Shown piece by piece: positions 1-5,853 of a stretch of DNA of 7,640 bases (positions are counted from its first letter, which is position 1; every line of letters starts with the position of its first letter). Position numbers and translations under genes: made by a program. The stretch lies in the NCBI GenBank assembly GCA_007128075.1, contig SKYD01000042.1, positions 1 through 7,640 of the forward strand. The letters run 5' to 3'. This DNA comes from Thiorhodovibrio sp. (lineage in GTDB: Bacteria > Pseudomonadota > Gammaproteobacteria > Chromatiales > Chromatiaceae). The notes under the pieces were generated by a model. The model was not told the DNA's origin, did no database searches, and saw nothing but the letters and a program-made list of their open reading frames with translations.

Positions 1-21
1 CAAGCGATGCGGGGCTGTCAC
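1..21 (-). CDS. Possible start of a further gene, cut by the left edge
   Basis: A GTG codon at 21-19 opens a frame that reads V-T-A-P-H-R-L to the edge. It is preceded by a good ribosome binding site, AAGGA at 34-30, with 8 nt spacing. A TATATT hexamer at 56-51 on the same strand could be a -10 box for it or just AT-rich intergenic DNA. Only seven codons are visible, so no function can be given. The case rests only on the ribosome binding site and on its position downstream of yciK on the same strand. Confidence 0.3.
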
Positions 22-62
22 AATGGCAATCCTTAATATTGACAGTTTTAAATATAGCTGAA

Positions 63-827
63 TTAGCTGGCGGCACCTGAGTCGAGCAGTGTGGCGGCAC
101 TCAGTGCCTGACCAGTGACTCCGCGACTCTCCGCACCCAGCAAATAAATATAGCCTGGGGTCACGCTGCTGGGATCAGGATGGATATACGGATCTTCGGC
201 GGGATAGAGCGCGGCACGCATTGCGGTGCGCACAATGCCGGGATCAAAGCTATTGACACGGATCGCGCTGCTGTCGCGGGTTTCTTCGGCTAAGGTTTGC
301 ACCAGCCCCTCGATGCCAAATTTTGCCGCTGTATACGCGCCCCAGTATGCCAGTCCGCGCCGTCCAACACGATCCGCCGTGAAGACAATTGAGGCCTCGG
401 GTGCTGCACGCAACAGCGGCAAACAGGCTTGGGTGAGCATAAAGGGCACGCTGAGATTGACTTGGATCACCTGCGCCCAGTCACCAGGATCATAATCATC
501 GATGCGGCTGAGATAGGGCGCGAACGCGGCACAATGCACCAGCCCATCGAGACGACCAAATTCATTGCCAAGAGTGAAAGCCGCCCCTTCACAGAGCAGG
601 CTGTCGGCTTTTGCTAAATCCAGCAGCAAATTCGCAGGCTGTGGACCGCCGTTGGCTTCGATGGCATCATAGGTGCCTTCGAGATCGGTATCTTCAAAAT
701 CCATCAGCACCACCGTGGCACCGTGCTTGGCACAGGCCAACGCCACCGCACGCCCTAAACCTTCAGCCGCACCCGTCACCAGAATAATCCGCTCGTTGAG
801 TAACTGCGGTGTGTGATTGGTAGACAT
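63..827 (-). CDS. yciK: YciK-type short-chain dehydrogenase/reductase (SDR)
   Basis: A 254-residue classical SDR, probably a soluble cytoplasmic oxidoreductase of unknown substrate. The cofactor motif TGAAEGLG is at residues 18-25, the structural Asn is N124, and the YxxxK pair is Y165/K169. Several stretches follow E. coli YciK closely: LLNERIILVTGA near the start, VGRRGLAYWGAY at 154-165, and TAMRA plus the following AEDP near 201-212. The ATG at 827 was preferred to an upstream start at 866 because the family begins about ten residues before LLN and because the longer start would overlap ubiG. It lies 5 nt after the ubiG stop, so the two are probably co-transcribed. Two oddities: the catalytic Ser position (13 residues before Tyr) is D152, where YciK proteins have FTSSS, and the usual NNAG/HNAG motif reads HCAAF. 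D43 at the end of beta-2 suggests NAD(H) rather than NADP(H). The fold is certain; the reaction is not. Confidence 0.85.
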   Translation of the reverse strand: MSTNHTPQLLNERIILVTGAAEGLGRAVALACAKHGATVVLMDFEDTDLEGTYDAIEANGGPQPANLLLDLAKADSLLCEGAAFTLGNEFGRLDGLVHCAAFAPYLSRIDDYDPGDWAQVIQVNLSVPFMLTQACLPLLRAAPEASIVFTADRVGRRGLAYWGAYTAAKFGIEGLVQTLAEETRDSSAIRVNSFDPGIVRTAMRAALYPAEDPYIHPDPSSVTPGYIYLLGAESRGVTGQALSAATLLDSGAAS

Positions 828-832
828 TGCGA

Positions 833-1549
833 TTATCCGTGCGCTGATAGTGGTCGCTGGCAACAAACCAGATAATTGACATCGACTTTTTTTGGCTCCA
901 GATAATACTGCTGGGTGAGCAGATGATAGGTCAGCCCGGTGATATCGGTCATTTGCAGCCCGCTGTCACGCACCCAGCGCGCCAGCTCTGAGGGCTTGAT
1001 AAAGCGGGCAAAATCGTGGGTTCCTCGTGGCAGTAGCCCGAGCATATATTCAGCACCGACGATAGCGAACAGATAAGATTTGGGGTTGCGGTTGAGCGTG
1101 GAGAAAAACACCGTCCCACCTGGCCGCACCAGTTGGGCGCAGGCGGCGATGGCCGAGCCAGGATCGGGCAGATGTTCGAGTAGCTCCATGCAGGTGATGA
1201 CATCGTATGGCTCGGGATTGGTGGCGGCGAGCTGTTCGACGGATAATTGCTGATAGTCAACCTCAATGCCCGACTCTAAAGTGTGGAGCTTGGCAACGCG
1301 CAGCGCCATCTCGCCCATGTCGATGCCGGTGACTTGCGCGCCATGTTGTGCCATCGCCTCGCTGAGAATCCCGCCACCACAGCCAACATCGAGCACCCGC
1401 TGGCCAGCGAGCGCGACATGACGCTGAAGATAGGCAATGCGCAGTGGATTGATATCATGTAAGGTTTTGAACTCGCTGTCGGGGTCCCACCAGCGGGCAG
1501 CGAGTTGATTAAATTTGTGGACTTCAGCCTGATCGACATTTGCTATCAT
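833..1549 (-). CDS. ubiG: Ubiquinone biosynthesis O-methyltransferase UbiG
   Basis: UbiG is an S-adenosylmethionine-dependent class I methyltransferase that carries out both O-methylation steps of ubiquinone synthesis, at the inner face of the cytoplasmic membrane. From the ATG at 1549 the protein has 238 residues, matching the roughly 240 of E. coli UbiG. SAM-binding motif I DVGCGGG is at residues 54-60, the acidic residue ending beta-2 is D77 in TGIDMG, and MELLEH (usually MEVLEH) is at 121-126. The N-terminal KFNQLAARWWDPDSEFK and the C-terminal KKVDVNYLVCCQRP are typical of the family. An open frame extends upstream to 1609, but those 20 extra residues have no family counterpart and there is no convincing ribosome binding site before either start. 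It is the first gene of a minus-strand unit with yciK and is divergent from the gene at 1693. The phosphatase gene (gph/mupP) often found between ubiG and yciK is absent. Confidence 0.95.
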   Translation of the reverse strand: MIANVDQAEVHKFNQLAARWWDPDSEFKTLHDINPLRIAYLQRHVALAGQRVLDVGCGGGILSEAMAQHGAQVTGIDMGEMALRVAKLHTLESGIEVDYQQLSVEQLAATNPEPYDVITCMELLEHLPDPGSAIAACAQLVRPGGTVFFSTLNRNPKSYLFAIVGAEYMLGLLPRGTHDFARFIKPSELARWVRDSGLQMTDITGLTYHLLTQQYYLEPKKVDVNYLVCCQRPLSAHG

Positions 1550-1656
1550 TGCGCTTATCACATAGTTGTTGAAAACAAGGGTGTGCATTTGTAGTTTAGT
1601 ATGCCACATCTTCGCTTTTTGATGATCGACTGGCGATTTTTAACCCGAGTGCGCTG

Positions 1657-1684
1657 TATACTGTCCTTTTGCTCAATGGAGAAA
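1657..1684 (+). promoter_or_regulatory. Candidate -10 box and ribosome binding site for the gene at 1693
   Basis: TATACT at 1657-1662 is one mismatch from the sigma-70 -10 consensus and is preceded by TG. No good -35 hexamer sits at 16-18 bp (the best candidates there are weak, such as GATTTT), so this part is tentative. TGGAGAAA at 1677-1684 is a plausible Shine-Dalgarno sequence, though 8-11 nt from the ATG is slightly long. The whole 143-bp divergent region (1550-1692) must also hold the ubiG promoter on the other strand; I could not place it with confidence. Confidence 0.4.
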
Positions 1685-1692
1685 TCTAAACG

Positions 1693-2487
1693 ATGAATGA
1701 TTCTGTCGCTAACCAGTCTGGACCGATCGGCATGGTGCAAAACCTGATCGCAGATCCAGGAAAGTTCACCATCCAGTTGGTCATCTTCGGGGTATTGTTT
1801 GGGTCGATTTGGCTGTTAGGCGACCCCTATGCCCGCCATGGTGCCACACCCCATGAGACCGATATCGCGGCGCGCTTAGCCCCGATTGGGCGCGTTGTGG
1901 TGGCACAGCCACAGCCAGATGAAGAAGAGGTCGCGGCAGCAGCGGCTGCCACCGAGGCACCCGCAGCAGCTCCGAAACCATCACCTGCCCCAGCGCCCGC
2001 TCAGCCTGCACCTGTGGCACGGCCGCTGCCGTTCGCACCTGCTGGACAAACGCCACCGCCACCGGCGCGTCCAGCTCCGGCACCTGCGCCAGCAGTTGCC
2101 AAGCCCAAGCCTGAACCCAAGCCTGCGCCAGTGGCTGCCAAGCCAGCGGAGGTCATTGAGGCGGTTGAAGAAGCAGCCGTTGAAGCCGCTGCGACCATCA
2201 AAGAGGTGGTCACAGAAGTGACTGAGGCTGTCGAAGAAGGTGTTGCAGAGCTTGTTGACGACAGCCCGGCTCCGGCTGATGAAGCAGATGCCCCGGCGGC
2301 GGCAACCGAGCCAGAAGTAGCAACGGAGTCAGCACCAGAGCCGACCCCAGCACCTGCACCACAGAAGCAGCAGCCACAGCCGATGCCATATCAGCCAGTG
2401 GTTCCGCGCTGGATGCCACAGAATGCGCCGCTGCCACCGCAGCCACGCCCCTATCCCTACCCTTATCCTGCGCCCTATTCGCGCTAA
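1693..2487 (+). CDS. Membrane-anchored Pro/Ala-rich protein, function unknown
   Basis: I do not recognise this gene as a named family. The 264-residue protein has a short polar N-terminus, one hydrophobic segment at about residues 25-43 (FTIQLVIFGVLFGSIWLLG), then TDIAARLAPIGRVVVA at 56-71. That segment resembles the stretch that follows the membrane anchor in gammaproteobacterial cytochrome c5-type proteins (pattern I..R..P.G.V.V). The rest is low complexity: a Pro/Ala/Lys-rich stretch (about 85-150), an acidic Ala/Glu/Val-rich segment that should be helical (152-190), another Pro/Ala/Glu-rich stretch (191-225), and a Gln/Pro/Tyr tail ending in a Pro-Tyr repeat near 253-262. There is no cysteine, so no CxxCH haem site. 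By composition it could be a periplasm-spanning linker or envelope protein, as in TonB- or TolA-like spacers, but no TonB C-terminal domain is present. The start is supported by the TGGAGAAA site and the 3' end by a terminator just after the stop. Confidence 0.8.
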   Translation: MNDSVANQSGPIGMVQNLIADPGKFTIQLVIFGVLFGSIWLLGDPYARHGATPHETDIAARLAPIGRVVVAQPQPDEEEVAAAAAATEAPAAAPKPSPAPAPAQPAPVARPLPFAPAGQTPPPPARPAPAPAPAVAKPKPEPKPAPVAAKPAEVIEAVEEAAVEAAATIKEVVTEVTEAVEEGVAELVDDSPAPADEADAPAAATEPEVATESAPEPTPAPAPQKQQPQPMPYQPVVPRWMPQNAPLPPQPRPYPYPYPAPYSR

Positions 2488-2498
2488 GGAGTCTCCAG

Positions 2499-2534
2499 CA
2501 GCGGGCATCTTCATGATGTCCGCTGTTTTTTTTT
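2499..2534 (+). terminator. Rho-independent terminator after the Pro/Ala-rich gene
   Basis: An 11-bp stem pairs 2499-2509 (CAGCGGGCATC) with 2515-2525 (GATGTCCGCTG), with one G-T wobble and a 5-nt loop TTCAT, followed by nine T (2526-2534). It begins 11 nt after the stop codon at 2487. It ends only 18 nt before the ssb ATG, so any ssb transcript starting upstream must pass it. Confidence 0.9.
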
Positions 2535-2552
2535 CATATTCAGAGAGCAGTT

Positions 2553-3050
2553 ATGGCAACGCGTGGAGTCAACAAAGTCATTTTAATTGGCAATCTTGGA
2601 CGCGACCCAGAGATTCGTTATATGCCAAATGGTGATGCAGTCGCCAACTTACGGCTGGCAACCAGCGAATCTTGGAAAGATCGCAATACCGGGGAGCCGC
2701 GTGAACACACTGAATGGCATCGCGTGGTGTTATTTAGAGGACTCGCCGAGGTAGCAAAACAATATCTTAACAAAGGCTCGAAAGTGTATATCGAGGGCTC
2801 GTTGCGCACCCGCAAATGGCAAAGCCAAGATGGCCAAGAACGCTACACTACAGAAATCGTTGTTGGCAGTTTTGGCACCATGCAGATGCTTGATAGCCGC
2901 AACGAGGCATCAGCAAGCAGCGGCGGCGGTGGCGGTGGCGAGGAAATCAGTCGTCCAGAGCACAGCACCCCCAAATCACCAGATGCCACCAAAACGATGC
3001 GTGAGGACACCATGCCCGACACGCCTTTTGATGATGATATTCCATTTTAG
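2553..3050 (+). CDS. ssb: Single-stranded DNA-binding protein SSB
   Basis: SSB coats single-stranded DNA in replication, recombination and repair, normally as a homotetramer, and recruits partner enzymes through its C-terminal tip. Residues 1 to about 113 form the OB fold and follow E. coli SSB very closely (GVNKVILIGNLGRDPEIRYM, TEWHRVVLF, KVYIEGSLRTRKW, and TMQML at 109-113). The DNA-stacking aromatics are present as W41, W55, F61 and W89, counting Met1. A Gly/Ser-rich linker (about 120-130) leads to a short acidic tail ending DDDIPF, the canonical partner-binding tip. At 165 residues it is a little shorter than E. coli SSB (178) because of a shorter linker. AGAGAG at 2542-2547 is the ribosome binding site, 5 nt from the ATG. 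It is followed immediately by the rhodanese gene. No LexA-type box was found at the expected spacing upstream. Confidence 0.97.
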   Translation: MATRGVNKVILIGNLGRDPEIRYMPNGDAVANLRLATSESWKDRNTGEPREHTEWHRVVLFRGLAEVAKQYLNKGSKVYIEGSLRTRKWQSQDGQERYTTEIVVGSFGTMQMLDSRNEASASSGGGGGGEEISRPEHSTPKSPDATKTMREDTMPDTPFDDDIPF

Positions 3051-3059
3051 GTGTTGATT

Positions 3060-3488
3060 ATGGCTGCTACGCTGCCAACCCCGCTGACACCACTACAAGC
3101 CCAGCAGATGCTGTTAGACAAACCCCAAGCGATTCTGGTCGATATCCGCTCGACCATGGAATATCTTTTTGTTGGGCATCCGCAGGGAGCGGTTCATGTC
3201 GCCTGGATCGACGAACCAGATTGGACGGTCAACCCCGAATTTGTCACCGAAATCCGCAAACTACTGCTTGGCGGCGCGGTCTGCACTGATGACGCACACT
3301 GTGCCGAGGTGATCTTGATTTGTCGTAGCGGCAAACGCTCACTTGAGGCAGGAAAAGCCCTTTTAGAACAAGGCTTTCAGCGCGTATTTCATGTCAGTGA
3401 AGGATTTGAGGGCGAGCTAGATGCCGATCATCACCGCAGTTCTCAGGGCGGCTGGCGCTTTCATGGCCTGCCTTGGGAGCAATGTTAG
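3060..3488 (+). CDS. Single-domain rhodanese-like sulfurtransferase
   Basis: A 142-residue protein made of one rhodanese domain, probably cytoplasmic since no signal peptide is visible. Such proteins carry sulfur as a persulfide on an active-site cysteine; the physiological donor and acceptor are unknown here. VDIRSTMEYLFVGHPQGAVHV (27-47) is the typical CH2A-type region, and the active-site loop CRSGKRS is at 88-94 with C88 as the persulfide residue. The domain has an insert around 49-82 (WIDEPDW onward, including C75 and C81). The ATG at 3060 was chosen over a GTG at 3051 because AGGTG at 3049-3053 makes a ribosome binding site 6 nt upstream, overlapping the ssb stop codon. That implies coupling to ssb translation. 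An active sulfurtransferase is likely; its pathway cannot be told from this context. Confidence 0.88.
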   Translation: MAATLPTPLTPLQAQQMLLDKPQAILVDIRSTMEYLFVGHPQGAVHVAWIDEPDWTVNPEFVTEIRKLLLGGAVCTDDAHCAEVILICRSGKRSLEAGKALLEQGFQRVFHVSEGFEGELDADHHRSSQGGWRFHGLPWEQC

Positions 3489-3515
3489 TTGATGCCATAA
3501 AGTGTCCATTCTGCC

Positions 3516-4541
3516 ATGAAACTTCTTGTGACCGGTGCTGCCGGCTTTATTGGTGCTGCATTAACCCAACGCTTGCTAGAGCGCGGCGACTGCGTGGTCG
3601 GGCTGGACAATCTCAACGCCTATTATGATGTGCGTCTCAAGCAGGCACGGCTGGCGCGGCTGCAAGCCCATCCTCAGTTTACGGAGCTGCGGCTTGATCT
3701 GGAAGATCGCGCTGGAGTGGCAGCCGCCTTTGCGACCCATCAACCACAGCGCGTCGTCAACCTTGCCGCCCAAGCAGGGGTGCGCTATTCGATTGACAAT
3801 CCATTGGCCTACATTGACACCAATCTAGTAGGATTTGCCCACATTCTCGAAGGCTGTCGTCACCATGGCGTTGAGCATCTGGTCTATGCTTCCAGTAGCT
3901 CGGTGTATGGTGCCAATACCAAGATGCCCTTTGCAGTGCATGATGCAGTTGACCATCCGCTCAGCCTCTATGCGGCAACCAAAAAAGCCAACGAGTTGAT
4001 GGCGCATACCTATAGCGCGCTCTATCAACTGCCCACCACCGGGCTGCGCTTTTTTACCGTCTATGGCCCCTGGGGACGGCCAGATATGGCACTGTTTAAG
4101 TTCACCCAAGCGATTCTTGCCGGTGAGCCAATTGAAGTGTTCAATTATGGTCAACATCGTCGTGATTTTACCTACATCGACGACATCGTGGAAGGCATCA
4201 TCCGCGTGTTAGATCATCCGCCCAAGCCAGATCCGCACTGGGACAGTGCCGCACCCAATGCCGCCACCAGCACCGCCCCCTATCGACTCTACAATATCGG
4301 CAATCAGCATCCCGTGGAATTGTTGCGCTATATTGAAGTTTTGGAACAGTGTTTACAACGCACCGCTGTGAAACAACTGCTGCCACTGCAACCGGGCGAT
4401 GTCCCCGACACCTATGCTGATGTTAGCGAACTGGTGCATGACCTTGGTTATCAGCCCTCAACACCAATTGAAGTAGGGATTAAGCGGTTTGTCGATTGGT
4501 ATCAGACTGAGTTTGTTGATATTTTAGCTAGTGATTGCTAG
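3516..4541 (+). CDS. NAD-dependent epimerase, UDP-glucuronate 4-epimerase type
   Basis: An extended SDR of 341 residues that most resembles bacterial UDP-glucuronate 4-epimerases, which make UDP-galacturonate for capsule or lipopolysaccharide. The NAD-binding GAAGFIG is at residues 7-13, with D31 ending beta-2 in GLDNLNAYYD. The catalytic region ASSSSVYG is at 125-132 and the YxxxK pair is Y152/K156. The signature RFFTVYGPWGRPDMA is at 178-192 and RRDFTYIDDIVEG at 215-227. These motifs favour UDP-glucuronate over GalE-type UDP-glucose substrates, but substrate choice cannot be proven by eye. The start lies 27 nt after the rhodanese stop with no strong ribosome binding site, so it may have its own promoter or read through from ssb. 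No other surface-polysaccharide gene is nearby. Its last codons overlap the convergent ATPase gene by 14 bp. The tail after FVDWYQ (TEFVDILASDC) runs past the point where relatives usually end. Confidence 0.92.
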   Translation: MKLLVTGAAGFIGAALTQRLLERGDCVVGLDNLNAYYDVRLKQARLARLQAHPQFTELRLDLEDRAGVAAAFATHQPQRVVNLAAQAGVRYSIDNPLAYIDTNLVGFAHILEGCRHHGVEHLVYASSSSVYGANTKMPFAVHDAVDHPLSLYAATKKANELMAHTYSALYQLPTTGLRFFTVYGPWGRPDMALFKFTQAILAGEPIEVFNYGQHRRDFTYIDDIVEGIIRVLDHPPKPDPHWDSAAPNAATSTAPYRLYNIGNQHPVELLRYIEVLEQCLQRTAVKQLLPLQPGDVPDTYADVSELVHDLGYQPSTPIEVGIKRFVDWYQTEFVDILASDC

Positions 4542-5853
4542 GGGAATCACCTTGGGTATAGAGCGACTTGGCTGCCTCGCGCAGGCTTTCGCGCTCCGGG
4601 TACTCGGGAAAGAGCTGGTCACGAAACTTTTCGACATAGAGCTTGCGGATGACCAGATTCGGAATCCCCAACACCAGCTCACCAAAGGGTGTCTGATCCT
4701 TCAGCGTCAACGCACCAAGAAAATACAACAGCGATCCCAGAAAGGGCGCGTCCTTGGGGGTGCGGCACATGTCTTCGATGCCAAAGTGGTGCGCCAAGCT
4801 GGCGATGACTGGCGGATGCTCGGGATCCAGCGCGGCACCGATCAGCTCCTGCCCATGTGGCTGGCGGGCGATGAAGTCGATGCGGTTGCGATCCATCGCC
4901 AGATTGCTGTCGAGCATTTCGCGCGGCGGCTGACCGGCGGTCGCCAGCGCATCGAAAAAGTACAGTGCCAAGGTGGGATTGTAGAGACCTGGACCAGGCT
5001 CATAGCCGAAGCGATAGCCGTTGTACCAGGTGCGCATGATCTCCAACATCCGTGCTGACCAGTCCTGATCATGCCCGTGCTCGGCGGCGAGTTGATCCAG
5101 TACGGCAGCCACTTCCGCCTCAGTGAAACCGCACAAATCAACAAAACGGGCATCTAAGCTGACATTTTTAGAGACATTGTAGCCACTGGAAATATCCGCC
5201 AGCACCACTGGTGAGACTCCGGTAATAAACACCCGATCAATCCCTGCACCCGAGGCCAGCGATTTAACCGCTTTGAACACCGTCTTTAACAGCCCTTCGC
5301 CCGAGACCAGGGCATCGTAGTCAGTCCGTCGTCCGTGCAGCAGTTCATTGGCGAAGTTGTCATATTCGTCGATGAGCAGATACAAGCCATGACCGCAAGC
5401 GTGCGCGGCACTGACGGCGAAACGCAATGCCACCAGTCCATCGCTCGGATGTGTCTGGAGATCGCCGCTGAGCCAGTCGCCATAGCGCACCCCGAAATCC
5501 GCCACCTGGGCATTGATATGGTTATGCAAGGCTTGGCGGATCTCAGCCAAGCTGCCACTGGCATCGATCATGGAAAAATCCCAGCGCAGCACAAAGTAAC
5601 TGTTGCGCCGCACGGTGGGGTTGTGACCAATGGCGAGTGAGCCGAATAGGGTGTCGAACTCTCCCGCCCGCGCCAGATCGTAATAATTTTCCAGCGTGGT
5701 GAGCCAGGCGGTTTTGCCGAAGCGACGCGGGCGCAGGAAAAGCAACTGCTTACCTGTTTCTTCCAGGACACGAATACGCTCAGTGCGGTCAGCGTAGTAG
5801 TAGCCCTCGGTGCGGATAGCGTGAAAGTCAGCAATACCGTACGGGAATTTCAT
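4528..5853 (-). CDS. AAA-ATPase-like protein lacking its usual C-terminal nuclease-like domain
   Basis: A 441-residue member of the AAA-ATPase-like family (PF09820 type), which is common in accessory DNA of many bacteria and has no settled function. Residues are counted from the ATG at 5853. The N-terminal PYGIADFHAIRTEGYYYADRT is typical, followed by a P-loop variant RPRRFGKT (41-48), Walker B LLIDEYDN (159-166), a sensor-like ITGVSPVVLADISSGYN (210-226), and WYNGYRFG (276-283) with YNPTLALYFF. Relatives usually continue after the VPNLVIRKLY-like block (here GIPNLVIRKLY, about 396-406) into a PD-(D/E)XK nuclease-like domain (PDDEXK_9). Here the frame stops about 35 residues later, so that domain is missing. 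The ATG overlaps the thiO stop in TGATG, with GGGA as a ribosome binding site, so translation is coupled to thiO. An in-frame TTG at 5856 is a less likely start. The ATPase part appears intact. This could be a decaying gene or a short-form variant. Confidence 0.85.
   Translation of the reverse strand: MKFPYGIADFHAIRTEGYYYADRTERIRVLEETGKQLLFLRPRRFGKTAWLTTLENYYDLARAGEFDTLFGSLAIGHNPTVRRNSYFVLRWDFSMIDASGSLAEIRQALHNHINAQVADFGVRYGDWLSGDLQTHPSDGLVALRFAVSAAHACGHGLYLLIDEYDNFANELLHGRRTDYDALVSGEGLLKTVFKAVKSLASGAGIDRVFITGVSPVVLADISSGYNVSKNVSLDARFVDLCGFTEAEVAAVLDQLAAEHGHDQDWSARMLEIMRTWYNGYRFGYEPGPGLYNPTLALYFFDALATAGQPPREMLDSNLAMDRNRIDFIARQPHGQELIGAALDPEHPPVIASLAHHFGIEDMCRTPKDAPFLGSLLYFLGALTLKDQTPFGELVLGIPNLVIRKLYVEKFRDQLFPEYPERESLREAAKSLYTQGDSPSNH
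4531..4550. repeat. Small inverted repeat over the convergent gene ends
   Basis: GTGATT (4531-4536) and AATCAC (4545-4550) form a 6-bp stem with an 8-nt loop covering the junction where the epimerase and the ATPase genes end. Neither strand has a T-run after it, so it is at best a weak terminator. GCTAG also occurs twice, at 4527-4531 and 4537-4541, each copy containing one of the two TAG stop codons. It may be chance. Confidence 0.35.

Noticed and set aside
39..67. Perfect TTGACA (39-44) as a plus-strand promoter
   Set aside because: At 17-bp spacing the -10 position reads ATTAGC, a poor match, and the transcript would be antisense to yciK with no gene to serve.
1550..1609. Longer UbiG with 20 extra N-terminal residues
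   Set aside because: The extra residues have no counterpart in the family, and the start at 1549 gives the usual length.
1781..2446. Several long frames on both strands within the Pro/Ala-rich gene
   Set aside because: GC-rich low-complexity coding sequence leaves few stops in other frames; the products are repetitive Arg/His, Gly/Ala or Leu/Gln-rich sequence with no family resemblance.
2523..2543. LexA (SOS) box before ssb
   Set aside because: CTG at 2523-2525 and CAG at 2541-2543 are 15 nt apart instead of 10, and the CTG is part of the terminator stem.
4531..5058. 175-codon open frame on the plus strand opposite the ATPase gene
   Set aside because: It lies wholly antisense to a clear conserved gene, shows no recognisable domain, and is expected from the codon composition of the opposite strand.
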